Positions 38,774-47,727 of a stretch of 64,000 nucleotides of DNA are shown one piece after another; position 1 is the stretch's first letter, and every line of letters begins with the position of its first letter. The notes below the pieces were generated by a model, which was not told the DNA's origin, made no database searches, and saw only the letters and a list, made by a program, of their open reading frames with translations. The translations under genes and the position numbers were made by a program. The stretch is from the NCBI GenBank assembly GCA_001695595.3, contig MBPM02000027.1, positions 434,001 to 498,000 of the forward strand, given 5' to 3'. Source of the DNA: Plasmopara viticola (lineage: Eukaryota; Oomycota; Peronosporomycetes; Peronosporales; Peronosporaceae).

Positions 38774-40009
38774 ATGGCCTCTGCAGCCGTGCTCAAGAGC
38801 GTGCGCTCGCACCCAAAGCTGTTATCGCTGCATCACGTGGACGACGCCTTTCTCACTTGCAGAGGGGACGCACCCATGACCCCCCTCAGTTCCGAAGCTC
38901 CGTTATTTGCCGCTACTGTGTCACCGCGCGACCCTGCAACTAAACTGGCCGCCGTTGCCTCAACCTCGGTCTCCAAATCTCAGTCCAATTCTGTGTCCTC
39001 ACCCTTCGCTAGTCACCGCCTGTGCATGCCATCGTCTGCCTCAAGCGATGACGCATCTGACGACGAAGATGATGATGCTGATGACATTCCACGTGGAGCC
39101 TCTGGAAAATCTCTCAAGGGAAACACAGGTCGCTGGACCGAATCCGAACACAAGCTTTTCTTGCAGGGTCTCGAAACCTTTCCCTATCGAGCTTGGAAGA
39201 AGATTGCAACACTCATTAAGACGCGCACAGTCGTGCAAATCCGAACTCATGCTCAGAAGTATTACCAGAAATTAGAGAAGGAGGAGGCCCGATTAAAGGA
39301 GCGGGAAGCTCAAGATCGTGCGGCAGTTGCGGCTGGCGCATCACCTTCAACCATCCCTACGAGCCCCGCTTCGCAGAAAAAGAAGTTGCACCTTATGCGC
39401 AAACGCAAGTACTCCTTACTTGAGATGGATATGGACATGGACGACTGTTGTGTGCTTCCCAGTGTGCCAAAACGTCTCGCTCGCGAGCAGCTTGTAGCTG
39501 CTCATATGTCCCCCAAACAGAAGACGTCGTCGCTCTCAGGTAACAAGGTGTACTCCGGCAATCCTATGGACACTCGATTCATGTTTGGTCGCAGCATAAA
39601 AAACCCAGCCACCATGCAGCCTCCGCACCATTTGCCGATGGACTTTGCCGACGCTGCAGCAGAAGCTATGATTCTCGATTTTGCCGAGGATAAGACTCTT
39701 GTCGACTATTCGGTCGACTGTGTTGATCAAACTCTTGCGTCCATTGACAACGACGATTTGTTGCAGCTTACGGAAGAGGAACTCGAGTGGTTTTCTACCT
39801 CGAATACGGTTCAGGCAACCTCCGAAACAGGAACGAGTATCGAAGCCGCGGAGGCTGTGGACGTCGAACCTCTTTTGGAATTGGACACCGCCACCTTGGA
39901 TGGTGAGAATTATGCGACGGACTTGTGCCTTGACGACGCTGACGACGATTTTGTGTTGGACCCGGAAAAGTTCTTGTCAAGCTACTTTGCCCCGAATGAA
40001 AACTCATAA
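38774..40009 (+). CDS. Single-repeat MYB transcription factor, SHAQKYF class
   Basis: Intronless gene of 411 codons. One MYB DNA-binding repeat lies at about residues 118-168, with its regularly spaced aromatics in GRWTESEHKLFLQGL, WKKIATLI and the hallmark THAQKYYQKL in the third helix, a variant of SHAQKYF. Upstream is a serine-rich segment with an acidic run (DDEDDDADD). Downstream is a charged helix (KLEKEEARLKEREA), a basic patch (KKKLHLMRKRK) that may be a nuclear signal, and an acidic C-terminal half typical of activation regions. I prefer the ATG at 38774 (MASAAVLKS) over the in-frame ATG at 38735 because it lies nearer the conserved part and the intervening 13 codons look like leader. 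Such one-repeat factors include plant CCA1/LHY-like and oomycete developmental regulators; the target genes are unknown. Confidence 0.9.
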   Translation: MASAAVLKSVRSHPKLLSLHHVDDAFLTCRGDAPMTPLSSEAPLFAATVSPRDPATKLAAVASTSVSKSQSNSVSSPFASHRLCMPSSASSDDASDDEDDDADDIPRGASGKSLKGNTGRWTESEHKLFLQGLETFPYRAWKKIATLIKTRTVVQIRTHAQKYYQKLEKEEARLKEREAQDRAAVAAGASPSTIPTSPASQKKKLHLMRKRKYSLLEMDMDMDDCCVLPSVPKRLAREQLVAAHMSPKQKTSSLSGNKVYSGNPMDTRFMFGRSIKNPATMQPPHHLPMDFADAAAEAMILDFAEDKTLVDYSVDCVDQTLASIDNDDLLQLTEEELEWFSTSNTVQATSETGTSIEAAEAVDVEPLLELDTATLDGENYATDLCLDDADDDFVLDPEKFLSSYFAPNENS

Positions 40010-40228
40010 AGAGAGAAAGGCGACGTCGTGGTGGTCACTAGTGCTGCAGCTTCCTCGAAGAGCGCCGTCCCGTTTGTCCGTCCGTTCATAGTTTGAAGTT
40101 CTCTTAGACTTCTTTAACGTGCTTCTTGTTGTAGCCAGTTGCTAGTCTTAGCATGAAGCTGACGACCTTCTTGAGAAGTGTCCTAATATTATTATTATTC
40201 AGCGGTACTAATTTTAGTTGATTGAGTT

Positions 40229-41035
40229 TTATTTTTTCAATGAACAAATGGCAGAGGTCGAGTCAGTTGCTGGAGCTGCACTAATCTCGAAAAGTACAAC
40301 ACTGTTGTCATGGTGAACGACAGCAACTTTTACCGGAACTTGTATACATGGTCTTACATTTAAACTGTCGCGTGCTTTTCTACTTTCAGCAACAAGGCGT
40401 AAACTATGCGGGGTCGGAGCTGCGTCCCCAAAGCGACATACCACCACCCGAAATACAAGCTCTAACGACTTTGTTTGTTTTCTTGGTTTTAACAACGTCG
40501 ACTCGTTTAGTTTACTAGGCTCAACGTTTAGTAGCACTGTCTTCCAGACTTCAAAAGCTATATCGCAGTGCTCGCCGTTTGACCAGTGCCCAGGTATGCT
40601 TCGGCAACCTTCATGATTAAGTGTCTCCGTTAGCGGCTTCAAGCAGCGACGAGGGTGTAGCTTCTTCTCTTTAAGAAAGGCGTACGCCTCTATACACGCG
40701 AGCGACACGTGTGCATTCTTGACTAACATGGCGGTGAAGGCAGCAATGCTTAATTCATGGGCATCTTCGCCATCTCGCGGCATGAGGTAGATAATTAATG
40801 CTCCTCGTCGCAACAAATAATTGGCCTCTTCTGGGTACAGTGACAGCCCAGTAAAGGTGCCAATTGAAGTCGGCATCGTCTTGGAAGAGGTACTAACTGA
40901 TCGCCCTTTACGCTGCTGCTTTTTAGAGCTCGCTCCCATGTTGAAGAGCAGACGACCACGCTGGTGTGTGATGTGCGTCAGTCCTGTCGCCGGGTCGTAC
41001 TCGCCCACTGAGACGTCCTTGCCAGGACGTGTCAT
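40229..41035 (-). CDS. TSEN54: SEN54-like subunit of tRNA-splicing endonuclease
   Basis: Non-catalytic partner of the SEN15/SEN34/SEN2 endonuclease that removes introns from nuclear pre-tRNAs. One uninterrupted frame of 268 codons. The family N-terminal block is clear: HITHQRGRLLFNMG, then GLSLYPEEANYLLRRGALI, matching the PEEA-YLLERG signature of SEN54. The C-terminal part (about residues 195-260, LELVFRVVVCRFGDAAPTP) is consistent with the small endonuclease-like fold. The protein is shorter than human or yeast SEN54 and nearer the size of plant forms, lacking a long central insert. It faces the MYB gene tail to tail (220 bp) and lies 107 bp downstream of the demethylase gene on the same strand. 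Confidence 0.82.
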   Translation of the reverse strand: MTRPGKDVSVGEYDPATGLTHITHQRGRLLFNMGASSKKQQRKGRSVSTSSKTMPTSIGTFTGLSLYPEEANYLLRRGALIIYLMPRDGEDAHELSIAAFTAMLVKNAHVSLACIEAYAFLKEKKLHPRRCLKPLTETLNHEGCRSIPGHWSNGEHCDIAFEVWKTVLLNVEPSKLNESTLLKPRKQTKSLELVFRVVVCRFGDAAPTPHSLRLVAESRKARDSLNVRPCIQVPVKVAVVHHDNSVVLFEISAAPATDSTSAICSLKK

Positions 41036-41142
41036 ATCTTGGGTGATAATATAATTCAGGATTCACAACAACAAAATTCTGAAAGATTATCAAATATTTC
41101 ATACAATGCTCCTGTAGTGTTATATTTCCTATGAATACGAGT

Positions 41143-43556
41143 TTAATCCTTCAACTTTGGCCCAGGCGGCACCACTGATACAATCCCCCAAGACAACTTC
41201 TTCGAGTTAATCGACAACCACTCGTCTTTGTCTGCAGATTCGCCCTGACAAATTGGAGCTAAGTAAAGTAACATGTGTTGATGATAATCTCCCACAGTAC
41301 CTTGTAGTGCAAGCGAATGAACTTGCCCTCGACGGCTGCGACTTTAGCCTGTACCGCGCAAAATAAGTGTATATAATGTTAGCTAAATTTACAAAACAAC
41401 TCACCCTAGAAACGGACCTCTGTACTTTCAAATCGAATGATCGAGCCTTTAATCGTAAGATACTTGCGAAATGCAGCTCGACTCTTTGTAGTGCTCTTGG
41501 GAGTAATGTCACCACCATCCTCTGATTTTAATTCGGCTTTAAACTTCCTCAGAGGTGAAAGTGTGATGGCCGACACCTTTGCTGCTTTTGATTTAACATA
41601 AGTTCCAGCTTTCTTACTCCGCTTGCCCGACTTTCCGCGTGCTGCACTGTTAGCAGCAGAGCCACCTCGTCGCCCCACACCAACACTCGACACACCATAA
41701 GACTTGCCATTGTCGACTTCAGCAAGACAGCGGTGGCACAGCAACGACTGAGGCAAATCTTCAACGGCCGTTGCAGCCAGGCCAGAGTGAATGCAGCGAA
41801 CGTGGGCCCAAATCTTACACTTTGAACACTCAAACCATTGTTCCTTTCAAGCATGCGCATGTTAGGTAAGACCAAATACTATCAAACGCTTTTTTTTACC
41901 TCAACTTGTACATAAGCACTATTACTGCTGCAGTACTTGTTGCAAACGCAGCTGAATACCCAGGGATCTTCTCCCATAATCTCAGAATCGCAATTGGATT
42001 CATCAAACAACCCTTTCAAGAAGGAATCCATGTCAATTCGCACGCTATCAGGATGACACTTGCAGACCTATCAGCATTAGAAATGTTAGATTAATAACTA
42101 TGTTCAAACCTACAAGAAATTTAAAGTGTCTTGTACTAATCCCCTACCTTGGCTTTTAGCCCATACGGAATCCAATACAGCGTTGCGAAATTGACAGCTT
42201 CGGCGATGTTAAAACCTTGAAGGACATCAACATAGTTATGACGAACATACATATAACACTTCAATAAAGAATTACACAACAGTACCGAAATTAAATCCCT
42301 GATGGTACGTTGCCGGGAATGTGATCACAAACTCTCCTGGCTTTTGGTATGCCCGGTAAAATGGAATTCCAAATTCTTTTAACCGCGCAGGCGATATAAG
42401 AGACGTTTTGTGCCGGAGAAACTATCCGATGGAAACAATCAATTAAAAACCAAAAATCCTTTCACTTAAGAGGTCGTGTGCCCGTTTTAACACAAAGTAG
42501 CGGGTATTCTATACCTGATTGCATTCGTGATATTTTTCCGGAAACATCGACTGCGCAGCTCTTTCCAGCTGAGTCGCTGCATCAGCAAGCTGTCAGAATG
42601 CTGAGTAGGATGAAGTATTACACACACCATCTCCTCTTCGTACCAGCACCTGGAGGCACACCATACCAAAACTTCGGTTTCCCAGTGTGCAAATAATTAA
42701 TGCTGTAGAGATCCATGTCTTCCTGCATTGACAAGATAGAATAGTGAGCAGGTATTGTCCAAAATAATATAAAGCGAAATTCGTCTACCGTGTGAAACGC
42801 AAACATTGCTCCCCACATGCCAAAATACAACATGGATTGTGTGACTCCGGGCAAATCAATTTTGCGAAGGATAGTGTTCAAATTGTTCAAATTCCAAGAG
42901 AGGGCGTCTGCGTCGCCAAACAGTGAAGACTATTGAAATCAGCCATATGAAAACAATTTTTTAAGGCAAACCCCTTTAAATGTTTAACAATTACCACAAT
43001 ATCTGCTCCATAAGTGGGCGGATCCATCGTACCCCTCAACCCCTTCCAAAATCGCCGCTCAACCCCCAAAGGATCTTCAGTATCTGTACAAAAACAAAAA
43101 AATGATTATCGACTAGCCATGCCGTGTTGTAATCACAAGCTGGATTCAACCTTTTGGCTCCTTGTCACTCGCAGCACAAGCCATAGCATAAAACTCCGCC
43201 GGGCTCATTGTTTTTCTTTCCACAAGGTCCACGTTATATATGCCCTTCTTGCCAGCGACGTGTTGACATACGGGAGCCTTAACTTGACATTCCAGTTGTA
43301 AAATGTCGTAAGAGCGACTAAACCAGCCGCGAGGAGGGATGATCTATAAGAACATCATTATCAGTACGAGATCTACTTGTTGCAGCCACCAATTTAAGTA
43401 GGTACTTACCTTACAGATGCCAATACTAGCGCATTGGGGTTCGACTACGGCGCGTATGTACGTCGCAAACGACTGAAATTCGGTGCGTGTGGGGTAGAAT
43501 ACTGGACACCAGCCTGCGTCCGGAGACGGCGATGCATGATGGACGCTATGGCACAT
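41143..43556 (-). CDS. JmjN/JmjC-domain histone demethylase, KDM4-like, with PHD-like finger
   Basis: Fe(II)- and 2-oxoglutarate-dependent lysine demethylase acting on histones. The JmjN domain opens the protein at 43556: [29 protein letters not shown]. The JmjC domain follows over several exons with [20 protein letters not shown], then [31 protein letters not shown], and near 42300 TYHQGFNFG. These supply the expected iron ligands His, Glu and His. A 66-nt intron (42723-42788) falls between the first two ligands (FHT|ED). Further on are a cysteine cluster ([13 protein letters not shown]), a PHD-like finger ([20 protein letters not shown]), a lysine-rich region, and a terminal barrel-like segment ([23 protein letters not shown]) ending at 41143. 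The start is the first ATG after an in-frame stop. The order of parts is secure; some middle exon edges (42100-42480) are not resolved. Confidence 0.85.
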
Positions 43557-43653
43557 ATGTAAAATATGTGCGGAGACGCTTCGCTAAAATTACGAAAATA
43601 AATACTGTTTTGAGCAAATTGTATACCTTTTCACGGATGGCTACATCGGTGCT

Positions 43654-46377
43654 TCAAGTATAATTTTCGCTGAAGACGTGAGCGGTATTTACAGCACCGC
43701 GACGACGAATGCGACTGGCGTCTCGATTATAATTGCGATCGGCAGGGTCTTTCGTTAGATCAAGCAGGTTGACCTGACTGCCAAGTCGAGCAAGCGGGGC
43801 GTGGCGCTCCTGGTACACGCCTTCTTTGCGCAAAATGGTGGAGAACTGCTCTAGGATATTGTTCTCCACCACCGTGACTGAAGACGGGGCTGGATGTAGC
43901 CGGCGCGACGTTCGTCGTGACATGCTTGAGCTCTGCACATTTTGCATACTAAGGCGACGGGAGTGGATAGGCACCGACTCGTCGAGCGGACACGCAATTT
44001 GTAAACGAATCGATCGCAACAACTTCTGCTTTTCATCAACTATAATCTGCACGTGCGTCAGTGAATCGTTGGATGGGAATCCATATTCCTCCCATTTATA
44101 ACTTTGTAGCTCAGGCCGACCACCCGGTTCGTACTCGAGTACACCGAGACGGACATTTCGTTTTTGCAGCAATCGGCGCAACTGCGTGAGGTTGATACTT
44201 TTATCTGTGTGAGCACGAATGACAAGTGTCGCTCCATTTCGAACCACTCGGTGCATTAGCCACGCTTGCAATGCCATCCAGATAATAGCAAACCAGAGCA
44301 AATTGATGATCAAAAATGCAAATGGGGTGTCGATAATGGGCTTTTTAATCCAGTCGATGAACCACTTGGGGTTGGGCACATTAAAAGTCCCACCACTGAG
44401 TCGATCAATGATATCAAACGACAGATTACCAGCAAAGATTATGCCGATGATATTAAAGTTGCGCTCAAGCTCATCACGGACACGAAGAGACTCGGTGAGC
44501 CGCCGAATGTTGATCTCGAAACCTTGTGACACGTGCGTCAATTGAAGTCGTGAGATGCCTTCGAACTTGGTGACAAGCGTGTCGAGCTGTGTACGAAGTC
44601 GTTCAATGAGCTTAATGGAATCCTTGCATCGCACAATCACATTATTCTTATGTTCCAAGAGCTGCAGACACTTGTAAATTTTGGAACCAGCGTGGTCTAC
44701 GGGCACAGGCGGCAGCTCGAGGGCTTCTGCAGACTCAAGAAGATACTGTAGACATTCAATTAGCTGAATCATATGCCTTGCTGCGTCGCTCAACGACTTC
44801 TTTACAGCCTTGAGATTATGTTCTCCACATTTGCGGTAAGTTCGAATACATGCGCTTAATTTCTCAAGTGTATCGCTTAGAACAAAAGTGCGTACGAAAA
44901 AGTTTCGAATAAAGATCTCTCGGCTGTTAAGACCCATGTAAGTCGTAAGGAGCGACTCGTATTGGGTAGCACCAGGCCCGCTGAGTAAACATCCATCTCG
45001 TCCAAGAAAAAGCACGTCGTCTTGTGTGATATCGTGACACGCGTAAATTTTACCTAGTACTTGTTTTAGCTCGTTCTCGCGCTCACCATTATCCAGGTAT
45101 TTGGAAGCTGGTAACTTTGGCTCAATCGCTGCAGCCGTAATGAGGTTGAATTTGTTGCGTTGGTCGGCTTTCCCCATAAAAAGCATGTCAAGAACACTGA
45201 GCTGATAGCGAGAAAGTAAATCGTGAATAATTCCCGACGAATCTTGATGCACATCCACCAGCAGGCGTGCCAATAGGTCGAAAGGGATATCGTCCTCCAT
45301 GTGGTTCATAATAGCGTCGATTTTGACTCCGTAGAGGACAGCACCACTTACATGCAGATGCATACCAAAGTTTTCTATCTGAATGACACCCTTGCTTTCC
45401 GGAAAATTGATTTCAGCCTCAAAATTGATAAAGCGGATGGTGTCAAAGTCCAAGATTTTGACTTGTGTAAGTCCCGGGGTTACTTCGAAGTGCGTTTCGG
45501 TAGGTTGCAGATCCAATTTGGAGCTAAAGAGTCCTCCTTGACAGCGCTCCATTGCCCCTAATCGTTCGCTTAGAGCCGAAATTTGGTTGGCTCCAAATGG
45601 CAGCCACTCTCCGACAAGCGCATGCACCTGTGAAAGCGTAATACTTTGCTTTGCCTCTTTCATCATCATGTTGTAACCATGCGCTGACTCGCGGGCGCGT
45701 AGTCTGTTGCTTGTCGGTTCAGCGAGAAAGCTCGTACAAGACCGAAGACAAGACGGAATATATGGTGACGATACATATGACACATCTTCACAATCAGTGA
45801 TTGTGCTTTTTTTCGAGTAAGACTGGTCACTACTTTCCAAATAAAAGTCCGATCCGTCGTAGCGTACGTGTAGCAACTGACCAGCCGGCGGGGGCACAGC
45901 TCCTCTTTCACTGGACGAAGAATAAGCGATGGGGGCGTAAAGTAACATATTAGTGTCTTCCTTTAAGTGTTCTGGTATACGTTCTACTATCGACAATCCA
46001 TGAAAAGAAGCTTGGTATGCCGTGACTGGTTGGTAGTCCACTGACGAAAGCTTGATGCCATTCACAAGCTTGGCTTCCCAAAGGTCATCAATGACGGACT
46101 TTGCTTCCTGGGAGATTCGGAGCCACTTTCGGTCTATGTGTCGCTTAAACGTCAGCCAGATCAGGCTCGGAGAGTAGTCGAATGGTAAGACACCAGTATC
46201 GATACCTTCGTAAAGCAGCACAAGCAGAGCCACTTGACGAATCCAGCTTTCTTTCGACTGCACGTTTCGAGCCTGCTGCGCGTATTTGCTGATAATATAT
46301 AAGACACGACAGTGCTCAGTGGGCCAGCTTTCAGGTGGACCATACCAAACGGCATCTCCGACAGCACCCTTTTTCAT
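43654..46377 (-). CDS. Unidentified 907-residue membrane protein with coiled coils
   Basis: One uninterrupted 907-codon frame that I cannot assign to a family. The first ~400 residues are globular, with a serine-rich stretch near 155-235 (SYSSSSERG, PSCLRSCTSF). Residues ~490-640 are long amphipathic helices likely to form coiled coils (KLSACIRTYRKCGEHNLKAV, LRTQLDTLVTKFEGISRL). A strong membrane segment follows at about residues 690-715 (FAFLIINLLWFAIIWMALQA), preceded by a moderately hydrophobic stretch (NIIGIIFAGNLSFDII). The last ~190 residues are polar, with basic-serine clusters (SSSMSRRTSRRLH). The layout, long helices then one or two membrane spans near the C-terminus, is loosely like CorA-type proteins, but I see no GMN motif. 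Codon use and length suggest a real, conserved gene. Confidence 0.8.
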   Translation of the reverse strand: MKKGAVGDAVWYGPPESWPTEHCRVLYIISKYAQQARNVQSKESWIRQVALLVLLYEGIDTGVLPFDYSPSLIWLTFKRHIDRKWLRISQEAKSVIDDLWEAKLVNGIKLSSVDYQPVTAYQASFHGLSIVERIPEHLKEDTNMLLYAPIAYSSSSERGAVPPPAGQLLHVRYDGSDFYLESSDQSYSKKSTITDCEDVSYVSSPYIPSCLRSCTSFLAEPTSNRLRARESAHGYNMMMKEAKQSITLSQVHALVGEWLPFGANQISALSERLGAMERCQGGLFSSKLDLQPTETHFEVTPGLTQVKILDFDTIRFINFEAEINFPESKGVIQIENFGMHLHVSGAVLYGVKIDAIMNHMEDDIPFDLLARLLVDVHQDSSGIIHDLLSRYQLSVLDMLFMGKADQRNKFNLITAAAIEPKLPASKYLDNGERENELKQVLGKIYACHDITQDDVLFLGRDGCLLSGPGATQYESLLTTYMGLNSREIFIRNFFVRTFVLSDTLEKLSACIRTYRKCGEHNLKAVKKSLSDAARHMIQLIECLQYLLESAEALELPPVPVDHAGSKIYKCLQLLEHKNNVIVRCKDSIKLIERLRTQLDTLVTKFEGISRLQLTHVSQGFEINIRRLTESLRVRDELERNFNIIGIIFAGNLSFDIIDRLSGGTFNVPNPKWFIDWIKKPIIDTPFAFLIINLLWFAIIWMALQAWLMHRVVRNGATLVIRAHTDKSINLTQLRRLLQKRNVRLGVLEYEPGGRPELQSYKWEEYGFPSNDSLTHVQIIVDEKQKLLRSIRLQIACPLDESVPIHSRRLSMQNVQSSSMSRRTSRRLHPAPSSVTVVENNILEQFSTILRKEGVYQERHAPLARLGSQVNLLDLTKDPADRNYNRDASRIRRRGAVNTAHVFSENYT

Positions 46378-46739
46378 GACGATCCACGAATGATTAAACA
46401 GTCGTGAGACTTTTTAAAACGATGCAAGATGTCGCTCTAAGTACACTTGTATATATTTTATGCAAAATTGTACGCTTAGCTTATGCCCGACTTTTTCGCT
46501 TAAGAAGTGCTTTTAGCTACCTGTTCTCGCTTTCCAAATACTTCGAAGTTTGTCCTTTCATTCTCGGGTTCATTCTATAACTAATTGCCCGATCGTGTGA
46601 TCATGTCCCCGGATGTGAATGGTGTCAGACACTGCAGCGTTTTCAATAATGCTCAAACAAGAGGTATGCTTGGAGTATTTACGGCCTGTCCGGTGGCATG
46701 CTCTGAAGACGGGGAATAAATTGCGAGATTGACACACGC
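46378..46739. other. Short intergenic region
   Basis: Between the ARL1 stop and the start of the 907-codon gene; it presumably carries the terminator of one and the promoter of the other. Nothing else is seen. Confidence 0.6.
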
Positions 46740-47583
46740 CTACTCGCCCTTAATACACGTCACGATCCTTGACAAAGTAAAGAGTCAAAAATGAGCAATG
46801 GCTTTCTCACATTCGACGCTATCCACATGATACCAAACTTACCAGTCGAATCCCTCAAAGAGACCTGAACCTTGTGTTGCTGTAGTCTCTTTAATCGACC
46901 ACTGCCTGTTTCGGATATCAGAAAGTCCCATAGCCTCCGAAATCTGCAATTATACGCTGTCACAAATACTAAGAGTCCCAGAAGTCAATTAAACACACCT
47001 GGGCAGCATTTAGTGCTCCCCTCTGATCTTGTTTATTTGCAAACACGAGCAGAATTGAGTCCTTCAGCTCTTCCTCCTGCAAAATATCCAAACAGCGGCA
47101 AAATCAAGACTTACAGTCCAAAACCACCCATAGTAGCTCAAAAATATCCTCATTCAACCTCAAGCATGGCGTGAAGCTCCTGCTTTGCAATGTTTAGGCG
47201 ATCGACGTCGGCCGAGTCCACAACGTAGATGATGGCATCTGTGTTGGGGTAATAGCATCGCCAGTACGGCCTAATGCTCGTTTGACCGCCAAGATCCCAT
47301 ACCTGAAACTTAATGTTTTTATACTGCAGCGTCTCCATATTAAAGCCGATAGTAGGTACTGTCTGCTCAATCTCATCGGCTTGCAAACGGTCTGCCACAG
47401 CAATAATTCAAAGCGGCAATCAGCGTACAATATCTCATTACGATGCAAAGCGTCCTTCCTTTATCACTTGACGCACGTACAAAGGATCGTTGTCTTTCCG
47501 GCATTATCTAGACCAAGTATGAGAATGCGAACCTCTTTGCTTCCGAACAGCGCCGCAAATATCTTCGACATTGCGATTCCCAT
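46740..47583 (-). CDS. ARL1: ARL1, Arf-like small GTPase of the trans-Golgi
   Basis: Small GTPase that recruits golgin tethers to the trans-Golgi network. Five exons are inferred from 47583 to a stop at 46740-46742. The protein starts [17 protein letters not shown], with glycine at position 2 as needed for N-myristoylation. Nucleotide-binding motifs are intact: GLDNAGKT (P-loop), PTIGFN (switch I), [17 protein letters not shown] (switch II, typical of ARL1) and NKQD (guanine specificity). The TAT of TTATQG stands where the usual SA(K) motif lies. The last short exon reads through the junction as [11 protein letters not shown]. The first intron follows codon ATCCTTT and rejoins as [10 protein letters not shown], keeping frame. 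ARL1 and the GARP complex (VPS52 in this window) work at the same membrane, though the genes are far apart here. Confidence 0.93.
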
Positions 47584-47727
47584 GGTTTGTGTGAATTAAA
47601 CACTAGTCCAGTGGGAGAGTAAAATGAAGGCAGTATCGCGAGGGACTAAAGTTTGTGTGGCGTCAGATGTAGCCATGTGGCAAAACGCTCAAGATACCTT
47701 ATTGTACATTTTCTGTTCTGACATTTC

